This document shows positions 10,828-23,639 of a DNA stretch of 64,000 bases, piece after piece. The position numbers and the translations under genes were made by a program. Numbering within the stretch: the stretch's first letter is position 1; each line of letters opens with the position of its first letter. The DNA comes from Dendrobium chrysotoxum (lineage: Eukaryota; Streptophyta; Magnoliopsida; Asparagales; Orchidaceae): assembly GCA_019925795.1 (NCBI GenBank), contig CM034315.1, positions 7,998,001 through 8,062,000 on the forward strand, written 5' to 3'. The notes below the pieces were generated by a model that was given only the letters and a program-made list of their open reading frames with translations, was not told where the DNA came from and did not search any database.

Positions 10828-13800
10828 TCATTTGAAGCGGACGTCCTTCTTCATTAACTTCGAAAATGGTTGGCACCTACCCGATAGATTCGATATGAAT
10901 CGTCGAATGAAAGCTAGTTGCCCTTGCAAAGAACGAAGTTGTCGAAGGTTTCTGGGAGGCGGCATCTCAATGATCGCCTTAATCTTATTGGGATCAACTT
11001 CTATGCCTCGGTGACGAACGACATACCCGAGAAATTTGCCTGAGGAGACCCCGAAAGCACATTTGAGAGGATTCATCTTCAGATCAAACTTTCTGATTCT
11101 TTCAAATACAACCCTCAGGTCATTTAAGTGATCTTTTCGATCTATGTTCTTGACAACAAGGTCATCTACATAACACTCTACCTTCTGGTGTATCAGCTCA
11201 TCAAAAATATGGGTCATCGCCCGTTGGTAGGTGGCACCAGCGTTCTTCAGGCCGAAGGGCATGACTGTATAGCAGAAAATGCCGATGGGCGTTCTGAATG
11301 ACGTATGCTTTTCATCTTCCGGCGCCATCTTGATCTGGTTGTATCCTGACGATCCATCCATAAAAAAGAACATGTCATAATTTGACGTGTTGTCCACCAG
11401 GAGTTCGGATACAGGAAGTGAAAAGTTATCTTTTGGACACGCCTTGTTGAGGTCCCGAAAGTCGATACAGATGCGTATCTGACCGTTCTTTTTCTTGACG
11501 GGGACAATATTGGCGATCCAGTCGACATATTTTTCTTCTCGGATGAAGCCCGCTTCTATGAGCTTTTTCGTCTCTGCAATCACCTGCTCTTCAATCTCCA
11601 ATCTCATTCTTCTTGGAGCTTGTTTGATGGGTGCCGCATCTGGTTTGATCGCCAGTCTGTGAACTGCTACATCAGGGGATAAGCCAGGCATTTCAGCATA
11701 TGTCCAGGCAAAGCAGTCCCTGAATTCACAGAGTTCTTTTATTTCTTCCACTTGATCTTCTGGTAGAAGGGAACTAATGAAAGTTGGGCGAGGGTCCTCC
11801 TCGGTTCCCAAGTTGACTTCTTTTAGCTCGTCCATAGTGGCTGCCTGTCCACCATCTTCAAGCTCTTCAGGTGCAGGCTCGGCTTCTACAGGCTGCTCCT
11901 CATAGTCATCAACTTCATAAATTTTTCCATTAGACTCATCATTAGATTGGATTTCCCTGCATGTGATGACTTGACATGTCTCTTTTTGAGGGTGCTTATG
12001 TACGACGAATTCGAGGCCCCTCCTTGCGAGAATATCCTTTCTTCGCATCGCATGGGGATTTCTTCGATACCAGAGCTTTAAACATGTACGGAGTTGTTGT
12101 ACGGGAGTGCGAATTCTGGCCTGTTTTCGCAACATCCTTCGGATATTTTTAGTGTTAAATCTGGGCATTCTCGTGACTACTAATTCCCGACGTTCGATAG
12201 GTCTGTAGAGCCAATCTCGACTCCCATCTTCCTCACGCTCTCCTGATTTATAAAACAGGGTTCCCGGCCCATCCCTTTTTCTTAGGGGAGGCACATAAAA
12301 TGTTACGAGTTCCTCAACATTATGCACCTCTCGGGGAACGATTTCTTTGAAGTGTTGTGGGGGAACTCGTGTAACAACACATTCATTATCTGAGATCGTC
12401 AGATTATTTATTCTTCTTGAGAGTACACGTACATTATTCATGTAGGTAGACTCATAGTCGTAGTCATCATCTGAGTACTTTATCTTCTTCCTCCCCCTAG
12501 CCGTTGATTGACGTATTTCCTGGGATTTAGACGGGTCGGCCTCATCCTCGTCTGTGTCACTCCCTAGGTGAGGCACATATTTTCTTGATTTAGGAGTGAT
12601 CGCTGCTTTAGGGAGAGTTGGCGTCGTCTTCTTTCTCCCCGCTTGCTTCTTTTCATCTTCTTGCTTGGATCGCCTTGCATTCTTCAGGTTGGCTGCCTTA
12701 GTCTCGAGAGAACTCGACGGCTTTGGCTCCTTAGGGATGAAGTATCTGGCATCTTCATAGATTTTTACCTCGTGGACTGCAAAGGGCTGAATATCACCAG
12801 AGATTCTGAACTCCTCTCCATCCCTGATATATTTCATACACTGATGTAGTGTTGAAGGGACCATGCCGTAATCGTGCAACCACGGGCGACCTAGAAGCGC
12901 CCTAAATGAGGTGTCCGCGTCAATCACATGAAACTTTGCCTCGGTATGAAGTTCCCTGAATGTTAGGGAGAGCATGAATGATCCTAAGGTCTTTTGCCCT
13001 TTCTCATTGAAACCATGCACCATCAATTTATCTGGCCCGAGATGCTGCACATCGAGACATAATGATCTTAGCGCTTTCAAGCTCATAAGATTGATAGAAG
13101 ACCCGGGATCAATCAGAATCCGGCTGATTATCATTCTGTCACTCTCTGCAGTAACATACAGAGGGCGGTTGTGGTCTGCCGTTCCAAGCATCATATCATC
13201 CTCAGCAAAAGTAATGATTGGCTCATTTCGAGCTCGAAAGACTTCTGTCAAATTACGTTCGGCAAAATACGCCTCATATCTTTCGGGGTCCTTGAGAGCC
13301 TGGATCAAGGTCTCCCGCAGGTCTTTAGACATCACAAGAGCATCATATATACTGTGTTGTGCTGGGATTTTTCTCAGATGGGATAGGATATTATAATCTA
13401 TCCCTTTGTTTGAGGCATCTTTCTTTTTCGTATCCTTGGGGATAATATCTTCATTTATAATTATCTCTTTCCCTTTGTCATTAGTAGGGATCCCTTTCTT
13501 GGGCGGAGAGGGTAGCATTTTACCACTTCTCAGTTGCACCTGGGCGATCTCCTCTTGCTCAGACTCATTTGATAGTGTATTTCCCTCAGAGTCAGCCATT
13601 ATCGTGTCTGGAGATTTATCCGTTGATTCAGAATCACTGCCCAGGTTCACTTGCTCCATCTGCGAAGCGATATCAAGTTCGGATCCATCTTCTTCTGGAA
13701 AATACAAATCTTCCTCCGAACTGTGATCCATTGGCGATACCATCAAACATGATTCAGAGGGTGTTTCTTTTTCCTTACTGATTGCAGCCAATGGTGTCAT

Positions 13801-14031
13801 TGAAATGACCCGACAAGTTTCCACAGGGAGTGGCTCTTCGTCAGCCTCTTTTGCCTCCTCAATCTTGAGTTCTGTCATAAAATCAGCAAGCTTAATGGGG
13901 CGCCTCGTAGTTTGATAGTATTCATCCAAACCATCGATAACCCTTTGAGTCGCGGTCTTTTTCTCCTTGGGCTTTTTCAGCTTGGTCTTCTTCTTAGAGG
14001 ATTTTACTTTCTCAGACTTTGAAGTGCCAGC
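10828..14031 (-). pseudogene. Element B protease and reverse transcriptase
   Basis: This long open frame is in phase with gag upstream but bounded by a TAA (14032-14034) and a TGA (10828-10830). An aspartic protease lies near 13130-12850 (ILIDPGSSINLMS, then FRALLGRPWLHDYG). A long acidic and basic linker of unclear function follows. RT starts near 11550, with the fingers/palm segment ICIDFRDLNKACPKD, FMDGSSGYNQIKM, MPFGLKNAGATYQRAM, and the catalytic YVDDLVV near 11170. The RT catalytic residues are all present. The linker between protease and RT corresponds to where Ogre elements carry a splice-removed region; I see no clear intron here. Confidence 0.85.
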
Positions 14032-14034
14032 TTA

Positions 14035-15882
14035 GTTGAGAAACTGTTTAGAAGTGGAAGCTCGTACCGCAGGCAGTGCCTTGGGATCTATCACCGGCTC
14101 TGTAGGAGATTTCCACTTTACACCTGAAACCCCCTCCAGTTATTTCAACATTTTTACAGTCTTCTTAGAGACCGCGGTCTTCCATTGTTCTTCTCGAGCT
14201 AGCTTCTCATTTTTTTTTTCTTCAACTGGGGGTACGGGAGAAGTCGTAACTACCTGAGTTGATTCCTTTTTAGGATGGGATAACACATTGTCTGACAATG
14301 TGAGCTCTCCCCTCCGGTATTTTCTTTCGAGCCAATCCTTAAAGATATAACAATCTTCAATGGGATAGCCAAGCACTCGGTGATATGGGCAGTAATTCGG
14401 GTCACCAGTTTCTTTCGACTCTTCTGGCCTCTTGCACTCCGGCAGTTCTAGGCCTGCTTTTACCGCCTGTCGAAATAACTTGGCAACACTCTCCCTTTTG
14501 AATGAATATTCTTTGTTCATCTTATCTTTGAGGGATATGAACGTTCTATCACCAGTTCCCGTTGCTTGCCTTGGGCGATCCCCTCCGCCCTGAAAAGTTC
14601 GTGGCCTATTATTTCCTCCGAGTACCAGCTTCGGCTGAGGCTTAGGGTTGTAGACTTGTTTCGGCTTCTCTTCGTACTGCATCGGTTGCTTGCCTTTGTC
14701 TACATTGTAAACCACTTGCTTCCCCCTGTTTGGTCTGAGGGAGGATGTAGAGTAGATTTCACTCTTCTTAGCATCTGGGGCTTTAGCCTATTTAAACTTG
14801 TCAAAGTTTCCTTCTGATCTCGACAAATTTAACTTCTCAAATTTAACCACCCTGTCCAGCAAATCTTGAAATGTGGTAATTGTAGCCATGCACAAAAATA
14901 GTTGCATCTTATCATCGATGTTTCCCATCAGTAATTACACGGCATGTTCTTCTTCGAGTTGCTGCTCACATTTCATGCTCAGGTTGCGCCATCGAGTGAT
15001 ATATTTTGACACTGATTCCTCTTTCTTTCGCTTATCTAAAGCGAGGTCAGCAATTGTGATTTTCTCAGTGGCACTAGCAAACCTCTTCACGAACATAGCC
15101 TCTAACTCTGCAAATGTCTTTACAGAATCGTTTGGCAATTCGGCGTACCATTCGAAGGCTGTTGCTGTTAAACTACTGACGAATTGTCTGAAGAGTAAGG
15201 CGTCATTTCCCCCCGTGTTGCCGCAGGTGGCCTTGAATTGCGCCAAGTGCTGCCTGGGATTGTTAGTACCGTTAAAGATATGAAACTTTGGGACTGAGTA
15301 CCCCTTTGGGTACGGCACTTGGTCGTATTCTGCCGGATATGGACGGCCTTTGCCAACTAGCTTTTCAGCTTGGTCAACAGCTATAATGGCCTTTATCTTT
15401 TCTGTGATTAGTCCTTCGAGCTGTGCAGCCGTCACGGGCTCGGAGGTGCTGGCAATATTCTGCGGAGTAGGCTGGCGGACGACATTGCGAGCTTCATGCC
15501 CGTTTTCAGGGAAACCTCGTATTCCTGAGCCTTGAGGTAGTTGGAGATTTGGAGGATCAGCAGGGGGATCAGGTATGGGACCGACGGCTGCAGTTCTCTG
15601 CATCATTTGCATCATCACTGCCATCTGGGCCATCATTCCTGTCATTTTCTCGTTCAACTGTGAGATCTCCTTATCTTTAGCCTTCATTTGTTCCCCCATT
15701 TGCTGTAGTTCATCAGCAAGCGCGACATCATCGGTCGCGAAAGGATTTTCTTCCTCTTCATCTTCCTCAACTCTTTCCTCATCAGGGGGATCATCTGTTG
15801 AAAGTAGGCTCAACCTCACGTTGACGTCGTTGTGTTCGCCTGGGTTGGGGCTGCCGACTGTGATCACCTTCGCCCTCTTCAT
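14035..15882 (-). pseudogene. Element B gag with three in-frame stops
   Basis: An ATG at 15882 opens the frame (the track's upstream start is a GTG). It reads an acidic N-terminus, a Met/Gln-rich helix (MTGMMAQMAVMMQMMQR), and the retrotransposon gag core (SLTATAFEWYAELP, FAELEAMFVKRF). A TAA interrupts at 14935-14937, a TAG at 14788-14790 and a TAA at 14140-14142. The same frame keeps the Tat-type zinc-binding motif YCPYHRVLGYPIEDCYIFKDW between the stops. All these pieces share one phase with protease-RT, so the ancestor had a single gag-pol frame. Gag would form the particle packaging the RNA. Confidence 0.8.
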
Positions 15883-17350
15883 GGTAGACTTCCTCGATGG
15901 CACGAGTATGTCTTGCCATATAGACGACTTCTATATTTATAGAGTCATTCATTTCTTCCATTCCTTCTTCCATAAATTCAAAGTTTTCATCTCCTTCCAT
16001 ATATTCATCATCTTCTATGTTTTCTATATTTTCTTCTTTATTTTCCTCCCCTTCTATGCCTTCTTCCACTTTTTCTTCTAATACTCGAATCTCCAAGCGG
16101 CGGCGCCACTGGATTTCCGGTTCTTGATTCGGCAGGGAGATTTCTTCGATCCGTGGGCTACGGTCGAAATTAGATTCTTCTCTTGGAGGGGATGACGGGT
16201 GACGGGATCCCCCGGAGGATTCTCCAAGGTGTCGACCGTCAGGATTGACATCATCGTGGGTCTTCTTTTGGACCCATCTCTGATGTTGCTTGTGAACAGG
16301 GGCAGATCTCCGAGAAGCAGTACCAGATGTCACGCCCAAATTTAGTTCTCTTTTTCTTCCTTCTTTATTTTCTTCTCTGTGAGGCCTTGGCCTCCAAACT
16401 TGTTTTCCTTTCTGGCGGGACCTTTCGGCAGCGGATCCCTGAACCCAAGGTTCAGGTGTCACGCCCCGATGCTCACCGCGCGGGGCTGGCCTAGATTTTC
16501 TTCGATCCTCCACAAGAAATGATTCCTGTGGTGGGGACCTTCTAACCTCAACCGTCAATGGCCGCTGTAATTTCTTCTTCTTCAGTCCCCTTTCTTTTAC
16601 TGTCTTCAGTACCCTGTACACTCGGGATGATAGGGTTTCAGGCTCATATCTCCTTGGAGGGGCCGGGACTTCGGGTTGTCGGTCCCAAAAAGACTTCTTC
16701 AGCTCCCCAGTAGAGCTGTTTCTTCTCACCCACCTTAAATCTAAAAACTTGTTCCGAGTGGGAACATTAACTTCAGGTTCTTGAGCAGGTAGGCTTGAAG
16801 GGTGGACTGGCAGCTGTTGCTGCTGAGCACGAAGCTTAGCATTCTTCTTCCTTCTCTGCCTCCTTGTGAGTCTCCCTCCAGATGAGGAGGCCTCAGCATC
16901 GTGTCTTCCGGGTGCAGGTAATCCATTTGGCAGAGATATAGTATTTGTAGTCATCACAGAAATTCTTCCACCGGTCACAACTCTCTTGGCAGTCGGAGCC
17001 TCAGGCTGTGAAAGTCTTTCGAATACAGATGTCCTCTTGCGAGAATTTTCAGCGGCGGGTCGTTGTGCTGGCAGATGCACACGACGAGTAGAAGCTTCAA
17101 TGGTTGGTCGCTGCACTAGCAGACGTGCATGACGGGCAGGGGCTCCAGCATGATGGAGTCTCCTTGCAGGCCTTTCAGAATTTGCATCATTCGCAGGAAC
17201 GGCAGCAGTCCTTGCAACGACTGCAGGGAAGTCAACGCTACCGAACTGGATGGTTGCTCCAGTATTTCCGGTAGTGATCACAGCGTTCGCTAGTTGAATG
17301 CTAGCACCGCGTCCCAGTTGGACGGTGAATGCAGTGTTCTGTAGATCCAT
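15791..17350 (-). CDS. Element B ORF1 (extra ORF before gag)
   Basis: An open frame of 519 codons starts at ATG 17350 (MDLQNTAFTVQLG), immediately after TTTGTGCAG, which resembles a splice acceptor. Its 3' end overlaps the gag start in another frame. The product is very rich in Arg, Pro, Ser and Glu: a hydrophobic N-terminal ~60 residues, a long basic disordered middle (RLTRRQRRKKNAKLRAQQQQ), and an acidic tail of repeated EEN/EEG. No catalytic domain is recognised. Ogre elements are known for an ORF of unknown function in this place. It stayed open while gag-pol decayed, which is notable, but selection cannot be judged from one copy. Confidence 0.7.
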   Translation of the reverse strand: MDLQNTAFTVQLGRGASIQLANAVITTGNTGATIQFGSVDFPAVVARTAAVPANDANSERPARRLHHAGAPARHARLLVQRPTIEASTRRVHLPAQRPAAENSRKRTSVFERLSQPEAPTAKRVVTGGRISVMTTNTISLPNGLPAPGRHDAEASSSGGRLTRRQRRKKNAKLRAQQQQLPVHPSSLPAQEPEVNVPTRNKFLDLRWVRRNSSTGELKKSFWDRQPEVPAPPRRYEPETLSSRVYRVLKTVKERGLKKKKLQRPLTVEVRRSPPQESFLVEDRRKSRPAPRGEHRGVTPEPWVQGSAAERSRQKGKQVWRPRPHREENKEGRKRELNLGVTSGTASRRSAPVHKQHQRWVQKKTHDDVNPDGRHLGESSGGSRHPSSPPREESNFDRSPRIEEISLPNQEPEIQWRRRLEIRVLEEKVEEGIEGEENKEENIENIEDDEYMEGDENFEFMEEGMEEMNDSINIEVVYMARHTRAIEEVYHEEGEGDHSRQPQPRRTQRRQREVEPTFNR

Positions 17351-17667
17351 CTGCACAAATGAAAGGCAAGGGTTAGTAATCAGAATCTGATACATCACCC
17401 CACACTTTCAAAATGCAGAGACTTTCACAGAACGAAAGACAAAAGGAGATAATCATTAGCAAGCAATTAAAATCATACAAATTTAAAAACTCTGCTAAAT
17501 ACGTTATCTAAATAAATGCATGATGAATGTGATGATCATTTTTAGAATATTTAAAATTTTAATTCTTTAAACGCTCATTTTGAAAGATTCGAAATTTTGA
17601 ATCTAGGTTGAGAACGGCTGCTACTGTAGCACTGAGGTGACTAGCCAAAGATGGAAAGAGAAACCAA

Positions 17668-17685
17668 TCCCCAGCGGAGTCGCCA
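17668..17685 (-). promoter_or_regulatory. Primer binding site of element B
   Basis: The minus strand reads TGGCGACTCCGCTGGGGA, six bases after the LTR end. This matches the arginine-tRNA-type primer site reported for Ogre elements, with one position varying from memory. It fixes the inner end of the 5' LTR at 17692. Confidence 0.8.
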
Positions 17686-18954
17686 GAAATCTGTGGGCTC
17701 CGAAAATTCGGCCCCGGCCTCCGCCCGCTTTTTTGCTTTCTTCGGGGGAGTTTTAACGAACTAAGTTCCGGGGTAAATTTTGGAAGGCAGATGAGATAGT
17801 AGATAAGACACTACCCAGAGATTTCGCCCTCATTTTGCGAGGACTTTATGATCTGAGTTCTGGTTTCCTATAGGCGCAAGCCCCTATAGTTAATTACCCC
17901 TCCCGGTGACGAGAGAGAACTTTCGATTAAGGCTAGTCGTCGATCAGATACGTATAGATACGTGCATTTGGCATATAGTAGCAGCATAGACATGGGTTGT
18001 AGAAATTAGGGAATTTGGATATTTGATATTTAAAGTTAGAAATTTCACCATCTTGCACTTAAAGCGGATGGTGGGGGAATGGATGATGGACCCGATCAAG
18101 ATCCCATGGTTCCGTCATCCCAGGCCATCATGGTCCCTGGTCTACTTAGTCAGAGGAGGTAGTCGACCCAACCTGACAGAAGGATCCTTGTCGGCAGCCA
18201 TGGGTTGTTTCGTCCAAGGGGACCTTGTAGACCTGGGGGGAGTGTTTGTCTAAGGGGACAAATTTGAATCCACCTTAGCTAACAGAGGGCTTTATGCCCT
18301 ATCGATCATATCCTATTGATTCATATCTCAAGGATTTGATGTCATTGGGGAGCATACGGGCTCTGGCCATAACCATAATATAATGGTGCCATTTGGCGGC
18401 GACCACCTGGTTCAGAGGGCCCCGAGTCATAACCGTTTATCCTGCAGTGCCATTTGGCGGCGAAACTGCCGGTTAGAGGACTCGTACCACGTCCTTGCTG
18501 GCAGGAGATTATTTGAGAATGGATCCTAGTGATATTCTCGACCAGGCATTAGCTCTTTGCGAGCTGAAGTAAATTTTAATTTGTCCACCTCGGCAAACTG
18601 TTGCGGAGGGTGGATGTGTGTTGCTTTAAGTGATTTAATGGGTTGAATCTCAGTTTTAAATATTTTGGATTTGGGATCATTTTGGAGATTTGAGTTCTGG
18701 ATTTGGGTATTTTGATGGCATTTTGAAGATATTTGAAATTAACCCCTCCGGTTGAGATCTGCATTCAACACGGCCATCATCGGGGTGTGGGATAATTTCT
18801 ATTTATGGATTAAACATTGTCGACTCTATCGAGCTGTCGATAGAGGATTGTGTTTTCGTAGGTTTTATGCCTTTGTTAGTGAATTCTCTTGATTATAGGC
18901 CTTGAAGGCCTAATATGAATGTATAAAACAAATATTTCGGTCGACCTCGCGACC

Positions 18955-19253
18955 GTATATTCATTTAATAGTTCGAGCCGTGTCAACTCCTATCTACCTG
19001 AATAGAAGGATCGGGCTCGAACTTGAATTCACTTATTGACCCGCACAACATCCCTAGACGTCACGTGTGTACCAATAACACGCTCGTCGGGGCCCATGCG
19101 GGTGTTTGGGGGCATTTTATAATTATTTATTGAACCTTGTCTACTCCTATCTGCTTGCATAGGAGGATCGGGTTCAAATTTATTGACCCGCGCAGCATCC
19201 CTAGGCGTCACGTGTGTACCAATAACACGCTCGCCGGGGCCCATACGGGTTTA
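18955..19253 (-). repeat. Two tandem ~150-bp units in the LTR encoding a repeated peptide
   Basis: Both units contain TCCTATCTNCNTG, GATCGGG, TTGACCCGC, TCCCTAG and CGTCACGTGTGTACCAATA, then CGGGGCCCAT. On the minus strand both read MGPxERVIGTHVTxRDxxRVNK in one 71-codon frame (19029-19244). The peptide is not recognised. The CACGTG core is a palindromic G-box-like site present in each unit. Confidence 0.65.
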
Positions 19254-21234
19254 AGATTATATTTTCCCCTTTTTAGTGTACCTATGTGTATACAAATTAA
19301 AGTGCACATGTGTAGGGGTATTCTTGGAATATTTGTACACGCCTTCTGTCCGCTTGCATGAAAGTTGCGGATCCGGTGGCGTAGCGTTATAGCTTGTGGA
19401 CTGAGTTGTTCGACGCTTTATACAGGTAGACTGTCGTGCACTACTTGCTTTCTGCAGGTGGATCATGGTGCACTAACTAATCTCCTGTTTTAGCTCGTAG
19501 ATGTAGCTATCTAATGTATTTTTCTTGCATCCTTCTTGTAGACGGCATTTTGAGTGTATAATATATTTCCTACAGAAGCTCGTAGGGACTTGCATTTCTT
19601 GCATTTTTTGCCTTTGCTTGCCAGGGATCAGTGTATTTGACTAATATTGGATAATTGTTGGTCACGAAGGAACTATAATGTCTTTGGTACAATAATTGGT
19701 AGGTACCTTGAATGTACTTTGAACATGTTGTCTTTACCTGCACGAGGCTCAGTGTATTTGCCTGATGTTGAGTGCTGACTTGTAGTTTTGTTACCTGCTG
19801 TTGATTAAGGTCGTTGTATTTGTATATGTTTGCTGCACACTAGTTCTTCCATTTTCATAGGAGACTGATACATTTGCTTGCATGATGTTATTGAATGTTA
19901 GTTGAACTGCATTCACCACCAATCTTTTCGTGTAATGCTAGCAGTTTTCAATCAAACGAACATTGTAACAATCATTGTTCACTTTTGGTTATCACTGTTA
20001 CATCTACGGCACATCTTCCGTCATTATCAACAGATGTTTGCATTCATCACAGCTCTTCTTGCATCGTACTTGTATATTATACACTACGTGCATTAAGCAT
20101 CTCCTACAGTGGTCTGTGGTTGTCTGTGAATGCTATATATTTCTTGTTCCTGCTTCCAATTGATATACGGTGCGTAAGATGAGCCTTCTGCAACAGTTTA
20201 TTGATATCTGCTTTCACTGTGTATCAATCATCCTGTTGCTTCTAATCACCGACAGGTATTGCATGCAGATTAACGAGCCCATTTGTAAGCTAATTGGCAT
20301 TGACTGCGAACAAGTCATGTTCATTATACCCTTTCCATACATATTCTGCTGGAGAGTTACTATTTTCCCTGTATGTCCATAATTACATCCACTGACAACT
20401 CTCCTTATAATGTTTTCATCCTTCATCAAGCTATGTATTCATTTCTGCTTGTTATTGGTGAGTGAGATGTAGAGAACTCGTTCATCATCAGTCATTGCTT
20501 GTGGTTGTTCATCATCCACAGATGATTGTTGTTTATTAATATTTGCATCTCGATCGACATGAGAGCCCTTCAATATTTATTTGAAAGCTTTGTATTTTTT
20601 ATTGTAGGTACGTTGATTGGGATACCACTTGTTATTATCCATAGGAGTATCATGGGTTTGCAAGCATTGATTGTGTATGTCATAAATCTTCTCGTTGCTT
20701 GTGAGTGATGGGCATAAACTTTGTTTATTATAAATCATTATTTACAATTACCCATCAACGTTCCTTTGAGTCCTTCGACTTGCTTTCATGACATTTGAGT
20801 GACTTAAATTTCCTTTGGTTAGTACTTCATATTCAAATTGAGTTGACAATTCCTTATCATCTCATTAGAGTTTCAATATTATTACTCAAATCAAGCTCTT
20901 GTTGATTTCAGTTTGAGTTCATGTTCTCTTTTGTAACCAATTTAGGTCCAAGCTTATATTAAACATTATGTCATTTGTTCGATGTCATTTTGATTTCATT
21001 TCAATTAGACTTAGATATCACTTTGTTCTGTGTTTAAATATAAATCCAAGTCTTTTTGTCATTTGGTCCAAATCAAGTTCTTTGCTGTCCAAATATTGTT
21101 CAAGTCCTTGTCTTTTTCAGACAAAATTTCGGCAGCCTCCCGGCGTCTCCCCCGTTTAGGGGAAAAAACCAAGAGGTTGTCTTCCCCTCGACGTGACGTG
21201 CGCGCTTCAGGTAGATGTCCGTAGACACCACGAC

Positions 21235-21545
21235 AGCAAATTTTTTTTCAATCCCCGCCCGCTACATGAGCGTTTAGGGGTCTCGGGCACCTGTTGCAAA
21301 GAAACACAGATTTCCCCACGAATGGGTACTTATTTTTGTCCCCCTCACGCTACATGAGCGGTCCGGGGATTACCCACCTCGTCGCAAACGCCGCACCGAT
21401 TTCCCTCCCTACTACGCTACGTGAGCGCGTAGGGGGTTTACCGGCTCGTCGCTAGCATCGAGGACGGGGTTTAAGGCGATTACCCGCCTCGTTGTAGGCG
21501 TCGCGTTAGCTTCCCTCCCTACTACGCTACGTGAGCGCGTAGGGG
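21235..21545. repeat. Four degenerate repeats with CTACRTGAGCG core
   Basis: The motif GCTACATGAGCG or GCTACGTGAGCG, flanked by CCCT/CCCC and TAGGGG, occurs near 21269, 21350, 21415 and 21528. The last two share a longer context (TTCCCTCCCTACTACGCTACG) and a following TTTACC/TTTGCC. Each core can pair CCCTAC with GTAGGG as a short hairpin. Function is unknown; the block lies inside the giant LTR. Confidence 0.6.
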
Positions 21546-21589
21546 GTTTGCCAACTCGTCGCCAACAACGAGAAAGAGAATCTAGGTGA

Positions 21590-21830
21590 AATGAGCAAAA
21601 AGAATGATCCCCTTCTCCCTTTTTTTCTCTTTTTCCTTTCTCTTTTTTTTCTTTTCTTTTCTCTTTTTTTTTGCTTTTCTTCTCTTTTTTTTTGCTTTTC
21701 TTTTCTCTTTTTTTTTTTTTTTGCTTTTCTTTTCTCTGTTTTTTTGCTTTTCTTTTCTCTTTTTTTTTTTTGCTTTTCTTTTCTCTTTTTTTTTTTAACT
21801 ACCTTTTTTTTTTTAGAACTTCTTTTTTTT
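21590..21830. repeat. T/C-rich low-complexity array
   Basis: Imperfect repeats of TTTTGCTTTTCTTTTCTCTTTTTT run for about 240 bases. The mirrored A/G strand is the transcribed sense of the LTR. Long poly-T runs here and at 8020 mark where the two LTR copies stop matching. Confidence 0.85.
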
Positions 21831-22993
21831 ATATATGACAAAAAAAAAACAAATAATCATCACTTTTAACTAGAAAAAAATTAACATCATCACATTCATT
21901 AATGCTAACTAATGCTAGCAATAAACAAAGATGAGTAAAATAAATTCAAGTGAGAAATTTAATTTCAAAACAATACATAGCAAGAGAGGATAAACCCTAT
22001 CCAATCCCTTCAATCAAAGCTACAGGTCGAGAAAGGTTATTGTTGTACCCGATTCAATCAATAGGAAACAAGTTTGTCTTGTAGCAAAAGAAAGAAAAGT
22101 GGATTCATGAGGAATGTGAGTTGAATTTGCTACAGGTTTATGGTCTATACCACCTTTTTTTTTAAACAAAATAATGGATGGTCAATTAAGTGGGCTTTAT
22201 TTGAATGGGTTATTTTTGGTTTAGTAGTGTTATGGGCTCATTTGTACTAGAAAGTGGACAAGAATTATTGCTATGTGGAAACTTCATATTCTCACCTGAA
22301 TGAGCTTCCTTGCATTAATCTTGAAGACTTCAAAAAAAAACAATACCAATATTATGACTTTTTCAATGTTTGGGAGCCCGATCATACTCACAGTGATCAA
22401 GAACTTAAATCTAAAATAATTCCCAAGTGGTTTTTTTTTGTTGCTTTTGTGGCTACCCACAAAACCTGTACTCTTTTTTTTTTTTAGAGATATTCCCTTG
22501 CTTTTCCTTTTTTTATTGCCTTGACCATTTTTGTGTGTCAGTAGAGTACTAACAAAGATAATATAAAACAAATAAAAATGAATCTAACAGTAAAAAGGGT
22601 ACCAGAGCACGCCATACTACCTTTTTCTTTTACCTTCAACTGATATAACACGTGCTTTGTGGTATAGAGGCCTGCATCTTCTTCACACTTCTTTTTTTAT
22701 TACTTTGAGTAGGTGTGGAAATATCTGGTAAGCCAAATGTGTAAGGATTTTAGTGGAGTATAGTTTGCTTGTGCCTCTAATCGAGGCAAACAAGAACTCT
22801 AACGGCAGGAAAGGATCGAACAGCAGGCTTTGCTCGTGGAATTTGACGGGGTCTAGCTCGGACTGCTGAGTCGAAGCCTAGAGCCTAAGCTTCAGTTCAG
22901 CTATTGTGGAGGTGGGGAAGAAGGTCAGCAAGGGTGGCTTGAGTGTTTCGACTTGAAGCTGGGCTCCTTGTGCGATCAGAAGGGCAAAGCCAC

Positions 22994-23221
22994 TCAGATT
23001 TGAGGTTTTGGATTCCCCAGCAGAACTTTGAAAGAAAGGATGGGTTCATTACAGGCAACAGTTTGAAAGGGAGAGATTGGGGCGGGACTTAGGCAGTGGG
23101 AAACCAGCAGGAGGTTGAGAGCAGCTTGACGACGACTGGCCCTGCGAGATAATGGCGATAGGATAGACTTCTGGCTGAGGTTAAATGTGATTTGCTGCAG
23201 GCTTGTGATCGGTTTAGGCAA
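22994..23221 (-). other. Unidentified 75-codon ORF, right-arm copy
   Basis: This is the counterpart of the plus-strand frame at 6646-6873, with few residue differences and the same length. No family is recognised. Confidence 0.3.
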
Positions 23222-23639
23222 GTGGAGGTTTTCCTACAGTGGTGGAGCTCTTACGGTTTGGGAAAATTATCCGTGTGAAAGTAATTAGTGTGAGCCCCCC
23301 GGCTCGTCGATTTAAACTGAAATAATTTCGTATCAGCCAAAGCTTGCGACGTCCGAGGTTTCGCTTCAGTGAGATATCCGGGAATCAGAGATTTGGCACA
23401 GGATTTTTTTTTTGACGAGGTAAGAAATTAAATGCGATTTGAAATTTTAATTTGACTTACTTATTTTAGATTAAACCTTTGAGAAATATTAATGATAGTT
23501 TGCCAAAATTAGTATTACTGTATTAGCATTAAATAGGAATGGCAGTGGTGCGTTGGTCTTTGAAACTGCTTTGATTTGCGTGCCTTATTTCAAATTTCAT
23601 GTATACTTTGCCTCGAAATACGTGTCGAATTTGTCGAAT

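Noticed and set aside
21527..21869. Lys- or Phe-rich ORFs
   Set aside because: Translation of low-complexity T/C repeats.
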